Shown here piece after piece: positions 1-9,477 of a stretch of DNA of 64,000 bases; the stretch's first letter is position 1; the number at the start of each line of letters is the position of its first letter. This DNA is from G965214625 sp965214625 (lineage in GTDB: Bacteria > Pseudomonadota > Gammaproteobacteria > Arenicellales > Poriferihabitantaceae). The notes below the pieces were generated by a model. The model searched no databases and had not been told where the DNA came from. It saw only the letters and a list, made by a program, of their open reading frames with translations. Location: the NCBI GenBank assembly GCA_965214625.1, contig OZ243962.1, positions 1,674,001-1,738,000 of the forward strand. Direction: 5' to 3'. The position numbers were made by a program, and so were the translations under genes.

Positions 1-1219
1 ATTCAGGCGGATGGGGATGCGATGCAAAGCGGTGCGTCATGGTCAGTATCATCGCACCGGCCGCCACGGCGGCGGCAAACAAGAAAGCGTAGCGAAGGTC
101 GGCCTGGCCCGCCAGCCCGGCCAGCAGCGCCCCGAGGGCCCCGACGCCGTCCATCATCGCAAACGCAAAGCCCAATGTCGTCGTGGCCCGGTGGTCAGAG
201 ACATCGACCATCGCGGCAAGCAATACCGCCCGGATACCCACCAAGGCGCCGAGTGACAAGACAAACAGCGGAATCAGCCAGACCAACGACGCAACATAAC
301 TGGCGCCCGCCAAAAAGAGCGCGGCCAGCAACAGTCCGATTACCGTGATCGGTTTTCGACCCATGGCATCCGACAGACGGCCCAAGACGGGTTGCACCAG
401 CGCCCCCGCGATCCATATGACGGCAAACAGCAAACCGGTCTGTGCAAAAGACAAGCCATGTGTCTGCTGGACGTAAAGCGGCATCATGGCCATGGCCCCC
501 ATCAGCGACATGTTGTAAAGCACAATGATCGCAACGGTCCGCAGACTGCCCGGGCGCAGCCAGATGTCCAGCATCAATTTCAGGTCCTGCCGGGTCATGC
601 TGGTTTCTTGGGACAGTGGAACCCAGTGCCGAAACCGCAGGAAAAGGAAGGCCATGATCAATGCGGGCACGGCAGAGAGCTGCAAAACGGTTTGCCATTG
701 GAAATACCCGAGCAGTATCCCGGCACACAGCGGAGCACCGACCTCGGCCAGTGTCCCGCCCAGCGCATGGATTCCGAGCACCTGGGCCCGTCGGTTTGGC
801 ATTTGACGGACCATTGCCCCGGTTGCCAGGGGATGCCAGGCGGCATCTCCCAGACCGGCGATGCCCAATAAAATCGCAACCACCCAAAAATTCGAGGTTT
901 CAGCGGCGATCACATAACCGATGGCCACCCACCAGAAAGTCATTGCCAGCAAATTGCCCCGGTTGCGAAAACAGTCACCAATCAATCCTGCCGGGAAATA
1001 GCCCAAGCTGCCTCCGGCGCTGTGAATGGTGATCAGCAGTCCCACTTCAACCGGGCTTAAACCCATCGAGATGGCCATCGCAGGGGCGAGCAACCAAAGC
1101 GCGGCGCCCGGCCAATCGTTCACCAGATGACCGATCGGAAAGACGATCAGCATAAACCGATTGGTTTTTGAACGGGCCAGGTTGTTTTTAGGCGCTTGTG
1201 CAGTGACCGAGAGGCTCAC
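1..1219 (-). CDS. MFS transporter (3' part beyond window edge)
   Basis: Inner-membrane transporter of the major facilitator superfamily, substrate unknown. The reading frame is open to the left edge, so the C-terminus is missing. Successive hydrophobic segments are visible, beginning with an FPIGHLVNDWPG-type first helix, and the loop between the two halves carries the MFS motif GRLSDAMGRK. The N-terminal pattern (HLVNDW, then PAGLIGD) recalls the fosmidomycin-resistance/NarK-like branch, but this is only a family resemblance. A stop codon lies in frame just upstream, so the GTG at 1219 or an ATG about 22 codons later must be the start. It runs divergently from the oxygenase gene at 1552. Confidence 0.8.
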   Translation of the reverse strand, partial: MSLSVTAQAPKNNLARSKTNRFMLIVFPIGHLVNDWPGAALWLLAPAMAISMGLSPVEVGLLITIHSAGGSLGYFPAGLIGDCFRNRGNLLAMTFWWVAIGYVIAAETSNFWVVAILLGIAGLGDAAWHPLATGAMVRQMPNRRAQVLGIHALGGTLAEVGAPLCAGILLGYFQWQTVLQLSAVPALIMAFLFLRFRHWVPLSQETSMTRQDLKLMLDIWLRPGSLRTVAIIVLYNMSLMGAMAMMPLYVQQTHGLSFAQTGLLFAVIWIAGALVQPVLGRLSDAMGRKPITVIGLLLAALFLAGASYVASLVWLIPLFVLSLGALVGIRAVLLAAMVDVSDHRATTTLGFAFAMMDGVGALGALLAGLAGQADLRYAFLFAAAVAAGAMILTMTHRFASHPHPPE

Positions 1220-1551
1220 ATGTTCACCGGGTTTTCAATTCAACGATAGAGCCGGCATAGTATCATACGTGATGTCATGGGCCACACCAGGACCGGCCTG
1301 ATTTTGAAACATCGCCGAATGGCCGCGCTTTGGGACGTCGCTGTGTTCCCGTCGGATTCCCCCGGGCCACGGAGGTCGCGACGGCAACCGCCGCATGCGC
1401 CATGGTTGGGGTAGTGTTTTATCACCAGGAAACAAAGCACCCGTCGAGCCCGACTGGTGCCCTGCGGCGCTTGTCATGGGAAGGATTGGATGGCATGCTG
1501 TCTTGCGATAGTCAGACAGCCCAAGCAATTAACCACCTGTCGTATTGTACA

Positions 1552-2391
1552 ATGACTGAGACGCACGCATTATCCGACCGGGAATGGATAGAGACGCCAT
1601 TGAAATATCTGGCCAACCGTGACGGCCGGGCAGGGTATGTGGCGTCCACCGGCGGCGGTGACATCACCGAACATCAGGGGCAGTACCGCACGGTCACGGT
1701 GCCCATATACAATGCCCGGCTCGAAAACAAGCAATTCAGCCTGGATGAGGAAGGCTTTATGCTGGCGGATCATCACAGCGCGGTGGCTGATTTTTACAGC
1801 GATGCGGAAATCACGGAGCTCTATGAACCGGAAATCAACACACTCTTGCGTGAGAAGACCGGGGCACAACGCATCGAAATTTTTGATCACACACGACGCG
1901 CTTCCTCGATTGAGGTGCAAAAGAAACGGATGATACGCGAGCCGGCGTCGATTATTCACAATGACTACAGCGCCCGCTCAGCCCCCAATCGCCTGCGGGA
2001 CCACTGTCGGAACAGGCCCGATGCGTTCGAATCGCTGATGAAAAGACGCTTTGCCATTGTCAATGTGTGGCGCTCGATCGCCGGCGAAGTCGTGGTTGCG
2101 CCGTTAACGTTTTGCGATGCATCCAGTACGTGTGATGAAGACCTCGTTCCGGTCACACGACAGGCCAAGGATCGTGTCGGGGAAATTCAACTGGCGACCC
2201 ATAACCCTTCTCATTGCTGGTACTACTTCCCCAGGATGCAGCCATCGGAAGTCGCGCTGTTCAAGACCTACGACTCCGAAACGAACGGGAAAGCGCGATT
2301 TACACTGCATACTGCGTTCGATGATCCGGCGGCGCCATTGGAAGCGCCGCCCAGAGAAAGCATCGAAACGCGTTGTTTCGTTTTTTTCTGA
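1552..2391 (+). CDS. CmcJ/NvfI-family Fe(II)/2-oxoglutarate-type oxygenase
   Basis: Probable non-heme iron oxygenase of the CmcJ/AsaB/NvfI family, whose characterised members are mostly in natural-product pathways (hydroxylation, desaturation). A facial triad can be read: HND (about residues 135-137) and a distal His in HTAFDDP (about 252), followed by the family's PRESIETR (near residue 270). The conserved WRSIAGEVVVAPLTFCDASS and WYYFPRMQPSEVALFKTYDS stretches are present. The frame is open for 74 further codons upstream, but homology begins near MTETHALSDREW, so the ATG at 1552 is preferred (279 aa, usual family length). The substrate is unknown; neighbours (hydrolase, ThDP enzyme, flavoenzyme) suggest one pathway. 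Confidence 0.82.
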   Translation: MTETHALSDREWIETPLKYLANRDGRAGYVASTGGGDITEHQGQYRTVTVPIYNARLENKQFSLDEEGFMLADHHSAVADFYSDAEITELYEPEINTLLREKTGAQRIEIFDHTRRASSIEVQKKRMIREPASIIHNDYSARSAPNRLRDHCRNRPDAFESLMKRRFAIVNVWRSIAGEVVVAPLTFCDASSTCDEDLVPVTRQAKDRVGEIQLATHNPSHCWYYFPRMQPSEVALFKTYDSETNGKARFTLHTAFDDPAAPLEAPPRESIETRCFVFF

Positions 2392-2540
2392 AACGCGTTG
2401 CGTCATGTCGGGTTATCGCTCGCACGGCAATGCATTCACCCGCGCTTTGGCGGTTGGGACAAGGAGGGCACATTGCATTGGCCCGTTTCTGCGAGGCGGC
2501 AGGTTGCCTGTGGGATTGAACCAGACCGGACAGTGTCCAG

Positions 2541-3380
2541 ATGAGCCGGATTGACCACAACGGAACGGTTTATCAACTGACAGGCCCCACCGACGCGCCG
2601 GTCATGGTGCTTGTTCATGGGCTCGGTTTAAATCGGTTGCTCTGGAAATGGCATGTCCCTGCCCTCGCGAGGCATTATCGGGTTCTCACCTTTGATTTGT
2701 TTGGGCATGGCGAGAGTGCGGCGGCGCCTTCAGAGCCGAGTCTGACACTGTTTTCGACACAGCTTCGGGCATTGCTCGATGAACTCGGTATCCAGAAATG
2801 CACGGTGGTGGGTTTTTCACTCGGCGGCATGATCAATCGTAGATTTGCACTGGATTACCCGCGCCGTGTTCAGGCCCTTGTGATTTTGAATTCGCCTCAT
2901 AGACGCAGCCCCGAGGCCCAAAGAAGGGTAGAAAAACGCGCCATGCAGACCGCAAATGAGGGGTTAACGGCAACACTGGAAAGGACACTGGCACGCTGGT
3001 TTACGCCCGATTTCAGAGCAACTCATCGCGATACCGTGCGCTTGGTCTGTCACTGGATGACCGCCAATAACCCTGAAATCATCGCGAAATGCCGCAACGT
3101 GCTTGCCACAGGGGTGGGTGAACTGGTTCGCCCATCGGGCACACTTGACCAACCTGCCCTGGTGATGACCTGTGAGCATGACCGGGGCAGCACGCCACAA
3201 ATGGCCTATGCCATTGCGGCTGAAATTCCCGGGGCAACCACCCTCGTGCTTCCCCGGCTGCAGCACATGGGGTTAGTGGAACAGCCACACCGGTTTACCC
3301 AGCCAATCATTGAATTTCTCAACCGGATACACCAAATCGACGACACCCTGTTGTCGAACACCCGGGCGGGCCGAAATTAA
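2541..3380 (+). CDS. alpha/beta-fold hydrolase
   Basis: Hydrolase of the alpha/beta superfamily (esterase, thioesterase or C-C hydrolase; substrate unknown). The sequence shows the oxyanion-hole strand VLVHGLGLN (about residue 25), the nucleophile elbow GFSLGG with Ser about 92, a likely acid Asp in CEHDRGS (about 214) and the catalytic His in LQHMGLVEQP (about 242). At 279 aa it has normal length and no signal peptide. It ends 12 bases before the ThDP enzyme and is probably cotranscribed with it. The overall pattern resembles 3-oxoadipate enol-lactonase-like (PcaD/RutD) proteins, but I would not assign that reaction. Confidence 0.85.
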   Translation: MSRIDHNGTVYQLTGPTDAPVMVLVHGLGLNRLLWKWHVPALARHYRVLTFDLFGHGESAAAPSEPSLTLFSTQLRALLDELGIQKCTVVGFSLGGMINRRFALDYPRRVQALVILNSPHRRSPEAQRRVEKRAMQTANEGLTATLERTLARWFTPDFRATHRDTVRLVCHWMTANNPEIIAKCRNVLATGVGELVRPSGTLDQPALVMTCEHDRGSTPQMAYAIAAEIPGATTLVLPRLQHMGLVEQPHRFTQPIIEFLNRIHQIDDTLLSNTRAGRN

Positions 3381-3392
3381 AAGGAGGCAACC

Positions 3393-5078
3393 ATGAAAAC
3401 ACTGTCAGGCGGGAAAGCGGTTGTCGAATCGCTTGAGGCTGAAAATGTCAGCCAGGTATTCGGGCTGATCGGGTCGTCCACAATGGAGATATTCGATGCG
3501 CTTTATGATGCGTCAGGCATCAGATTTATCGGTGTCCATGATGAGCGGACCGGAACCCACATGGCGGACGGCTATGCCCGCATGTCGGGACGGCCGGGCA
3601 TCATGCTAGCGGGCCAAAACGGACCCGGTGCAACCAATTTGGTCACCGGGCTTTCGCAGGCTTCCGCCGCATTTTCTCCCGTCATCGCAATAGCCGGCGC
3701 CTTATCGTCAGAGCATGTCTATCGGGATGCTTTCCAGGAAGTTGATCAACAGTCACTGTTCAAACCGATTACCAAAAAGACCTGGACCGTGACGCAACCG
3801 CATCGTATCCCGGAGATGTTTCAAGCCGCGTTCCGTACCGCGATGACCCCTCGACAGGGACCGGTTCTGATCAATCTGCCGCGCGATACGCTGTCGGCGA
3901 CCGCGGAGTTTCCGCCATTTCAGAAACCGGAGACCTATCGTTCCCATAGTGTTCCGTCGGGCGCGCATGCGCAAATACGTAAAGCGGCGCAAATGCTGTG
4001 CACCGCATCACGGCCGGTGTTGGTGGTTGGCGGCGGAATAAAAAACGGCGGCCACTATCAGGAAGTGCTGGAGTTGGCCGAAGCACTCAATGCCCCGGTC
4101 GCAAGTACGCCGGGACATGGTGATGCAATCCCTTTTGGCCATCCACTCAACGCGGGGCAAATGGGTCCCAGGGGGAACCCGGTGGCATCCCGTCTGGTCA
4201 AGGAGGCGGATGTCATCCTGGCGCTTGGCACCCGTCTCGGGTTTAATGCGACCTTTTATTCTTACGACAACCTGAATCGCAATGCGGCGATCATCCACAT
4301 TGAACTCGAGCCGACGGCGATCGGCCGCCATTTTCCGGTGGCACTGGGTATTTGGGCAGATGCCCGTACCGCGGCACAGCAATTGTGCCAGGCGGTGGCA
4401 CAGATGGACGGTCGCATGGAAGTCGAAAAGTGGACACAGGCCTATCAGCGCGAACGCATCGAGTATCTCGCAAAGCGGGATAATGAGGCGGAAACGCAAT
4501 CGCACCCGATTCGGCCCTCCGGACTGTTCAAGGTATTAAGAGCGGTAGTGCCCAACAATGCCGCCATCACCCTGGATGCAGGGACGCTTTGCCTCCAGGC
4601 AACCGATGCGCTGAATTATTGGGAACCGCCTTGCCTCTTTACCCCGCTGGACTTCGGGCTGGTGGGGTTTTCCTTCGCCTGTGGTCTGGGGGTGAAAGTC
4701 GCCAGACCGGACCGTCCTGTCATCAGCCTGATGGGCGATGGCGGATTCGGCATGACGCTGTCGGAATTAAGCACCGCGGTTGACCATGGAATCAACACCG
4801 TTACCATTGTGATGAACAATCAATGCTGGGGTGCGGAAAAAGCGTACCAGCGCGATTTTTTTGGAGGACGCTACATCGGGGCGGATATCAGCAGCCCGCC
4901 TTTTGATAAAATAGCGGAACTCTATGGGGCAGCCGGATTTCGGGTGGACCGGTTTTCAGAGATTGGCGGCGCGGTCGAGGCGGCGTTGGCTTGTCAACAA
5001 CCGGCGGTCATTGATGTTGCCATTGACCCGGCCGCCCTTTACAGTTTCCGTCGTGATTCCTTTAGGCACAGGGCGTGA
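3393..5078 (+). CDS. ThDP-dependent enzyme, acetolactate synthase / sulfoacetaldehyde acetyltransferase-like
   Basis: Thiamine-diphosphate enzyme of the acetolactate-synthase-like superfamily, 561 aa with the three-domain layout. The ThDP-activating Glu lies in GVHDERTGTHMADGYAR (E about 51). The PP domain carries the GDGGFGMTLSEL...NNQCWGAEK cofactor motif (from about residue 447). Features such as FQEVDQQSLF and NNQCWGAEKAYQRDFF resemble sulfoacetaldehyde acetyltransferase (Xsc) more than biosynthetic IlvB, and no small regulatory subunit follows, so a catabolic role is more likely than valine/isoleucine synthesis. A strong Shine-Dalgarno (AAAGGAGG) fixes the ATG. No phosphate acetyltransferase gene, which usually accompanies xsc, is in the window. 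Confidence 0.75.
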   Translation: MKTLSGGKAVVESLEAENVSQVFGLIGSSTMEIFDALYDASGIRFIGVHDERTGTHMADGYARMSGRPGIMLAGQNGPGATNLVTGLSQASAAFSPVIAIAGALSSEHVYRDAFQEVDQQSLFKPITKKTWTVTQPHRIPEMFQAAFRTAMTPRQGPVLINLPRDTLSATAEFPPFQKPETYRSHSVPSGAHAQIRKAAQMLCTASRPVLVVGGGIKNGGHYQEVLELAEALNAPVASTPGHGDAIPFGHPLNAGQMGPRGNPVASRLVKEADVILALGTRLGFNATFYSYDNLNRNAAIIHIELEPTAIGRHFPVALGIWADARTAAQQLCQAVAQMDGRMEVEKWTQAYQRERIEYLAKRDNEAETQSHPIRPSGLFKVLRAVVPNNAAITLDAGTLCLQATDALNYWEPPCLFTPLDFGLVGFSFACGLGVKVARPDRPVISLMGDGGFGMTLSELSTAVDHGINTVTIVMNNQCWGAEKAYQRDFFGGRYIGADISSPPFDKIAELYGAAGFRVDRFSEIGGAVEAALACQQPAVIDVAIDPAALYSFRRDSFRHRA

Positions 5079-5259
5079 CGAAAACCGGACACCCGGCGTG
5101 TTTCAAATGGCCGTTACCCTTGCGGTTTGCCTGAGACGGATCACGCAGTGAAAAGGTGTCGGTTCCGCGATGTATCTTATTCGGATATGGCGTAACATCG
5201 GCAGGGTTCGAATTCGATAAAATACGGTCGACAGACCCAAAACCACAGAGCAACCAAGC

Positions 5260-6297
5260 ATGAAATTTCAACTAGCAATCAATCTGGAGCGGATGCATGA
5301 CAGGATCGACATGGTCGAGGTGGAGCGACACACGCTCGAGATGGTCAAGATGGCCGATCAGGGGGGGTTCAGTCTTGTCTGGGCGGCTGAACACCATGCC
5401 CTTGAGATGACCATTGCCCCGAATCCATTTCAAATTTTGACCTGGTGGGCGGCACATACCGAACGTATCCGGCTGGGGACAGCGGTTGCCGTCGCGCCGT
5501 ATTGGCATCCCATCAATCTGGCCGGAGAAGCCGCATTCACCGATCTGATCAGTGGCGGCCGGCTTGAGCTTGGTATCGGGTCAGGGGCCTATCAACGGGA
5601 ATTCGATCGGATGTGTCCGGGCATGAAGCAGTCGGATGCCTGGCGTTATGTGCATGAAATGCTGCCTGCAATCAAGGCATTGTGGGCGGGAGATTATGAG
5701 CACAACGGTGAATTCTGGTCGTTTCCCACCGCCACCTCGGTCCCCAAGCCGATTCAAAAACCGCACCCCCCGATCTGGGTTGCGGCACGCGCTCCCATTA
5801 CCTTTGACTATGCAGTCAAACAGGGCTGTCATATCATGTCGTGGCCGTTGACCCGGCCTTTCTCGGAGGCGGAGCTTTACAAATCCCGGCTGGATGAGGC
5901 CGTCAAGGCCAATCCAGGCGCCCGTCCACCAGGTTTTGCGATGATGCGACATACCGCCCTTTATGACCATAAGGAGGACTGGGAGGTGCCGGTCAAAGCG
6001 GCCCAAAGACAATTGGGGCAGTTTGAGAATCTGTTTAAAAATCTGGGCGATGTCTCAAACGGGTTTCCAAAGCAGATTGCGCTCGAAGAACTGGCCAATC
6101 GGGATGAATACAATCCGCAAATGCTCCGGGAAAACCTGATGTTTGGTACACCGGATGAAGTGATCATGAAACTGAAACGTTATCAAGCGCTCGGTGTGGA
6201 TGCCTTTATTTACTACGCCAGCCTGGGATTGGGCCACAAAGAACAGAAACGCTCCATGGAACTGTTCTGCTCTGAAGTCATTCCGGCCTTCAAGTGA
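5260..6297 (+). CDS. LLM-class flavin-dependent oxidoreductase (luciferase-like)
   Basis: Bacterial-luciferase-like FMN-dependent monooxygenase, 345 aa, soluble. Family landmarks: WAAEHHALEMTIAPNP near the N-terminus, IRLGTAVAVAPYWHPI, a glycine-rich GGRLELGIGSGAYQREF strand, and PHPPIWVAARAP. Members use reduced flavin to oxidise aldehydes, sulfonates or other small organic substrates; the actual substrate is not evident. A gap of about 180 bases separates it from the ThDP gene, so it may have its own promoter. It converges on the dioxygenase gene at 6378. Pairing with an Xsc-like enzyme hints at organosulfur or related carbon-source breakdown, but this is inference. Confidence 0.85.
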   Translation: MKFQLAINLERMHDRIDMVEVERHTLEMVKMADQGGFSLVWAAEHHALEMTIAPNPFQILTWWAAHTERIRLGTAVAVAPYWHPINLAGEAAFTDLISGGRLELGIGSGAYQREFDRMCPGMKQSDAWRYVHEMLPAIKALWAGDYEHNGEFWSFPTATSVPKPIQKPHPPIWVAARAPITFDYAVKQGCHIMSWPLTRPFSEAELYKSRLDEAVKANPGARPPGFAMMRHTALYDHKEDWEVPVKAAQRQLGQFENLFKNLGDVSNGFPKQIALEELANRDEYNPQMLRENLMFGTPDEVIMKLKRYQALGVDAFIYYASLGLGHKEQKRSMELFCSEVIPAFK

Positions 6298-6377
6298 TCC
6301 GCTTGGGGACGGCCGTCAGGGTCACAGCGATGTGCCGCCGGGAGGTTGCAATGACCGGCGCGCAAGCCGTCTCCCGA

Positions 6378-7166
6378 TCAGCCGTCGGTGGTATATTGAA
6401 ACAAGCAATCGTCCTTTAATGGGACCACCGGGTTCAGATTTCGATGGTGCTTGAAATCGGGCCTTGTGGGGTGGGTATAGGCGTTGCTGATAGGGTTCAG
6501 TATCAAAGAAAAAATGGCGCGATCCCAGGGGGACATATTGTTCGGTGACCCGTGAATCAGATGATCGAAAAAAATCAACACGGTGCCCTTGCGACCCACA
6601 GCCGCTTCAATGCCATGTTGTCTGGCCAGTGCACCCACGGTTTCGTTGTCCACGATCCAAAGGGGATAACTGGTGGTTTCAACATCCAGTCTGGCCCGGG
6701 GCATATCGTGGCGGTGGGAACCGGGAATAAAATAAAGGGGCCCATTAAAGTGGGTCACATCATCGAGGAAGATATGTAAATTCAATGCCTGGGGCCGTTC
6801 GACGCCGTCTTCGTGATGGTGTGTCGCAAAATCATAGTGCCACTGCCAGACGGCGCCACTGAAAGCGGTTTTTACATTGATCTTTGTCTGTTGGACATAC
6901 ATCGGTTCCGGGCGAATCTGAAAGGCGGGCTCAATCAACCGGGGATGCCTGACCAATGTTTCGAATACCGGGTGACGCAAATGCAACCCCATGCTGGTCC
7001 GTACCACGCCCGCTTCTTTTTCAATGATATTCCCCGGATGGCCGTCATCAAACAATGCCGCCATCGGTTTTCTGATGACCGCTATCTCCGGTTCACTATA
7101 GCGGTCCGGCAACACCAAAAACCCCTGTTGTTCAAGTTGTGTGATTTGCGCTGGATCAAGTTTCAT
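6378..7166 (-). CDS. phytanoyl-CoA/ectoine-hydroxylase-like dioxygenase
   Basis: Fe(II)/2-oxoglutarate dioxygenase of the PhyH superfamily, close in pattern to ectoine hydroxylase EctD. Iron ligands appear as H-Y-D in QWHYDFATHH (H about 110, D about 112) and a distal His in IHGSPNNMSPWDRAIFS (about 205); GPLYFIPGSHRHD matches the core of the fold. EctD-like features include the WHYDF...EDG segment and the HGS(P)NN motif. No ectABC genes are nearby, so an ectoine substrate is unlikely. A GTG five codons upstream is an alternative start; MKLDPAQITQLEQQGFLVLP matches typical N-termini. It is last in a minus-strand run behind a PLP decarboxylase and two transporters. Confidence 0.8.
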   Translation of the reverse strand: MKLDPAQITQLEQQGFLVLPDRYSEPEIAVIRKPMAALFDDGHPGNIIEKEAGVVRTSMGLHLRHPVFETLVRHPRLIEPAFQIRPEPMYVQQTKINVKTAFSGAVWQWHYDFATHHHEDGVERPQALNLHIFLDDVTHFNGPLYFIPGSHRHDMPRARLDVETTSYPLWIVDNETVGALARQHGIEAAVGRKGTVLIFFDHLIHGSPNNMSPWDRAIFSLILNPISNAYTHPTRPDFKHHRNLNPVVPLKDDCLFQYTTDG

Positions 7167-7236
7167 CTGAAAGCGGGTCACGTAAAAGTGGGGTCACCGT
7201 TGATTCGATTAGCAGACAGCCCGGCGCTCCAGGCCA

Positions 7237-8484
7237 TCAAGCGGTATATTGTGGTCTCATGACGGGCTTTGTTTGCGCGGACCCCCTGACCTTGCGGACC
7301 GCAGAGCGCAAATCAGACAGATAGTGGTCGACTATCTTCGCATGTCCCGGAGAAAGCATCAAATGGATACTGTCGGGTTCGTTCAAAGGAGGGCTGAACC
7401 ACCCTCGTTGAGTCATTTCCTGCCAGATGGCATAGGTGTCTCCTTGGCTTGAGCCATAGAGCATCAGCCCCAGTTTGGGCGAACCGAAAACCTGCATGTC
7501 TTCGATAGACGCAATGCCTGCCGTCAGTTTTTCACGGGTATCGGTCACCGTTTTCACCTTTTCACGATAGCCCTCCACGCCCAAATAGTGCATCACGGCC
7601 CAGGCAGAGGCAATCGCACCACCGGGGCGGGTCCCTGCGACCGTCGGGGTTTTCATTTCACCACAGGCCCATTGATCACAACGGAACATTTGCAGTTCGT
7701 GTTGTTCCTTGGTGCGATGGAAAAGGGTTGAAGCCCCTTTGGCGGCATAACCATACTTGTGCAGGTCGGCAGACATCGTGCGCACGCCTGGCAAAGAAAA
7801 ATCAAAATCGACAATCTCCACTCCGTTCATTTTGGCAAAGGGCGCAAAATATCCGCCTACGCAGGCATCCACATGAAGCCACAGATCAAACTCCAGGGCC
7901 AGCGTGCTCAGATCAGGAATCGGATCGATCAGTCCGTAGGGATAACAGGGCGCGGACCCCACAAGCATGATGGTGCGATCAGAGATCGCCGCACGCAGCG
8001 CGGCCAAATCGGCCAGATAATGCTCGTCAACCGGAATGCGAACGGTTTTCAAGTCAAGATAATGTGCGGCCTTATCAAAGGCCGGATGCCCGGAACGGGG
8101 CATCAGTATCTCGGCCCCCCGGGTGTCGATCCCCCTCTTTCGTGCCTCTTCGCGACAACTCTTGACCGCAAGGAATATGCTCTCCGAGCCACCCGATGTC
8201 AGGCTCCCACTCGCACCCCGAGGGGCGTTGAGCAGGTCGAGCCCCATGGAAACCACGTCTTCTTCCATTCTTTTCAGGCTCGGAAAGGCACTGTTGGCAC
8301 CTAATCCATTTTCTGATTGGAACATGGCATAGGCCTCTTTGGCCACATTCAGGACCGCCTGCCCGGGATCAAAGACAAAGACGGCGATACGACCGCCCCG
8401 CCAGTCAATATCGTCCTGCGTCATCGCCTGCAGTTGCGCCTGCAGCGTGTTCCAGTCATTGCCCTGTTTCGGCATTACAGTCAT
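7237..8484 (-). CDS. PLP-dependent decarboxylase / sphingosine-1-phosphate-lyase-like protein
   Basis: Fold-type I PLP enzyme of the group II decarboxylase/S1P lyase family, 415 aa. The Schiff-base Lys is in SADLHKYGYAAKGAS (about 243), equivalent to the DTHKYGFAPKGSS of S1P lyases. The substrate and PLP loops GSLTSGGSESIFLAVK and HVDACVGGYFAPFA are recognisable, and GSAPCYPYGLIDPI is typical of the lyase subgroup. There is no membrane anchor, unlike eukaryotic enzymes. The ATG at 8484 follows AGGAG at good spacing. The real reaction may be decarboxylation or retro-aldol cleavage of a phosphorylated amino alcohol; the neighbouring dioxygenase and exporters do not decide this. Confidence 0.82.
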   Translation of the reverse strand: MTVMPKQGNDWNTLQAQLQAMTQDDIDWRGGRIAVFVFDPGQAVLNVAKEAYAMFQSENGLGANSAFPSLKRMEEDVVSMGLDLLNAPRGASGSLTSGGSESIFLAVKSCREEARKRGIDTRGAEILMPRSGHPAFDKAAHYLDLKTVRIPVDEHYLADLAALRAAISDRTIMLVGSAPCYPYGLIDPIPDLSTLALEFDLWLHVDACVGGYFAPFAKMNGVEIVDFDFSLPGVRTMSADLHKYGYAAKGASTLFHRTKEQHELQMFRCDQWACGEMKTPTVAGTRPGGAIASAWAVMHYLGVEGYREKVKTVTDTREKLTAGIASIEDMQVFGSPKLGLMLYGSSQGDTYAIWQEMTQRGWFSPPLNEPDSIHLMLSPGHAKIVDHYLSDLRSAVRKVRGSAQTKPVMRPQYTA

Positions 8485-8541
8485 TGGCGAGTGCTCCTAT
8501 AATTGAAGTGTTGTCTTCCAGGCGGGACGGGTTTACCGATT

Positions 8542-9471
8542 TTAGCGGTCTTTAGGCAACGATGAAAGACCCGGCAAAACCAACACGCAGAGCAACCCAG
8601 TGCAGACCAGTGCAAGGGCCGTCAATGCCCGCAGTCCAACCGGTTCAGACAAAATAAAGTGGCTGGAATAAACACCGATGACCGGCACCAGGAGTGTGCC
8701 GATGGCGGCAATGGAGGCCGGTAGCATGTTGACCACTTTCATGTATGCCCACTGGGAAAAAGTGATTGGAAAGGCATAGATGTAGAGCAGCGCAATGATC
8801 GCAGGGGGACTTAAGCTGGTCACGTCCGGAACAGGTTCCAACAAGACAGCACCGATACCCACCGGAATCGCACTCAACAACAGCTGCCAGGCAACATGGC
8901 TGGCAATGGGGATGTCCCAGTCGCCTTTTTTTAAGAGCACCGTTCCCAATCCCCAGGTGACCGCAGCCGCGAGCATGAAAATTGCGCCCAAAGGCGCTTG
9001 GTTGAAAATTACCAGATCCGGTCCGATCAGGACGGCCAGGCCGGTCAGGCCCAATACCAGCCCCAGGCTTTTCGATGGGCTGATTTTTTCGTTGAGCAGC
9101 AGGCAGGCAAAAATGGTGGCCCAAAGCGGCATCGTGAACGCAATAATCGAAGCCCGCCCAGCCGGCATGATGGAGACGCCGTAGGCGGAAAGCAGATTCC
9201 ATGCGCAGATATTGAACAAGGCGCATAGCGAGATGGGCAGCAGTTCCGTTCGACGAATCCGCCAGCGGTTGTTGGCGGCGGCAGAAATCACAAGCAGCGC
9301 CAGTCCCCCGATCAGCAGACAAGACGCCCTGAACCACCATACCGACAGTTCATTGAGAATGATTTTCATGCCGGGCCAATTGAGCCCCCAGAAAACCGAT
9401 AGCAAAAGCAATAAAACAAGCCCGATGGTCGGTATTGTCCGGTTTTCTGATTGATGACGGAGAGAGGTCAA
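8542..9471 (-). CDS. EamA/DMT-family transporter
   Basis: Inner-membrane transporter of the drug/metabolite family with two EamA repeats and about ten hydrophobic segments (309 aa). Helix 1 contains the FWGLNWPGMKI pattern typical of EamA proteins. The start appears to be TTG, six bases after the stop of the upstream MFS gene, so translation may be coupled. Such proteins export amino acids, nucleosides or metabolites; the substrate is unknown. Its place between an MFS gene and a PLP enzyme suggests it moves the substrate or product of the local pathway. Confidence 0.85.
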   Translation of the reverse strand: MTSLRHQSENRTIPTIGLVLLLLLSVFWGLNWPGMKIILNELSVWWFRASCLLIGGLALLVISAAANNRWRIRRTELLPISLCALFNICAWNLLSAYGVSIMPAGRASIIAFTMPLWATIFACLLLNEKISPSKSLGLVLGLTGLAVLIGPDLVIFNQAPLGAIFMLAAAVTWGLGTVLLKKGDWDIPIASHVAWQLLLSAIPVGIGAVLLEPVPDVTSLSPPAIIALLYIYAFPITFSQWAYMKVVNMLPASIAAIGTLLVPVIGVYSSHFILSEPVGLRALTALALVCTGLLCVLVLPGLSSLPKDR

Positions 9472-9477
9472 CGTCGG

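Noticed and set aside
195..887. A 230-codon minus-strand frame and overlapping plus-strand frames in the first kilobase
   Set aside because: They are out of frame with the transporter whose helices and MFS motif are clearly read in another minus-strand frame.
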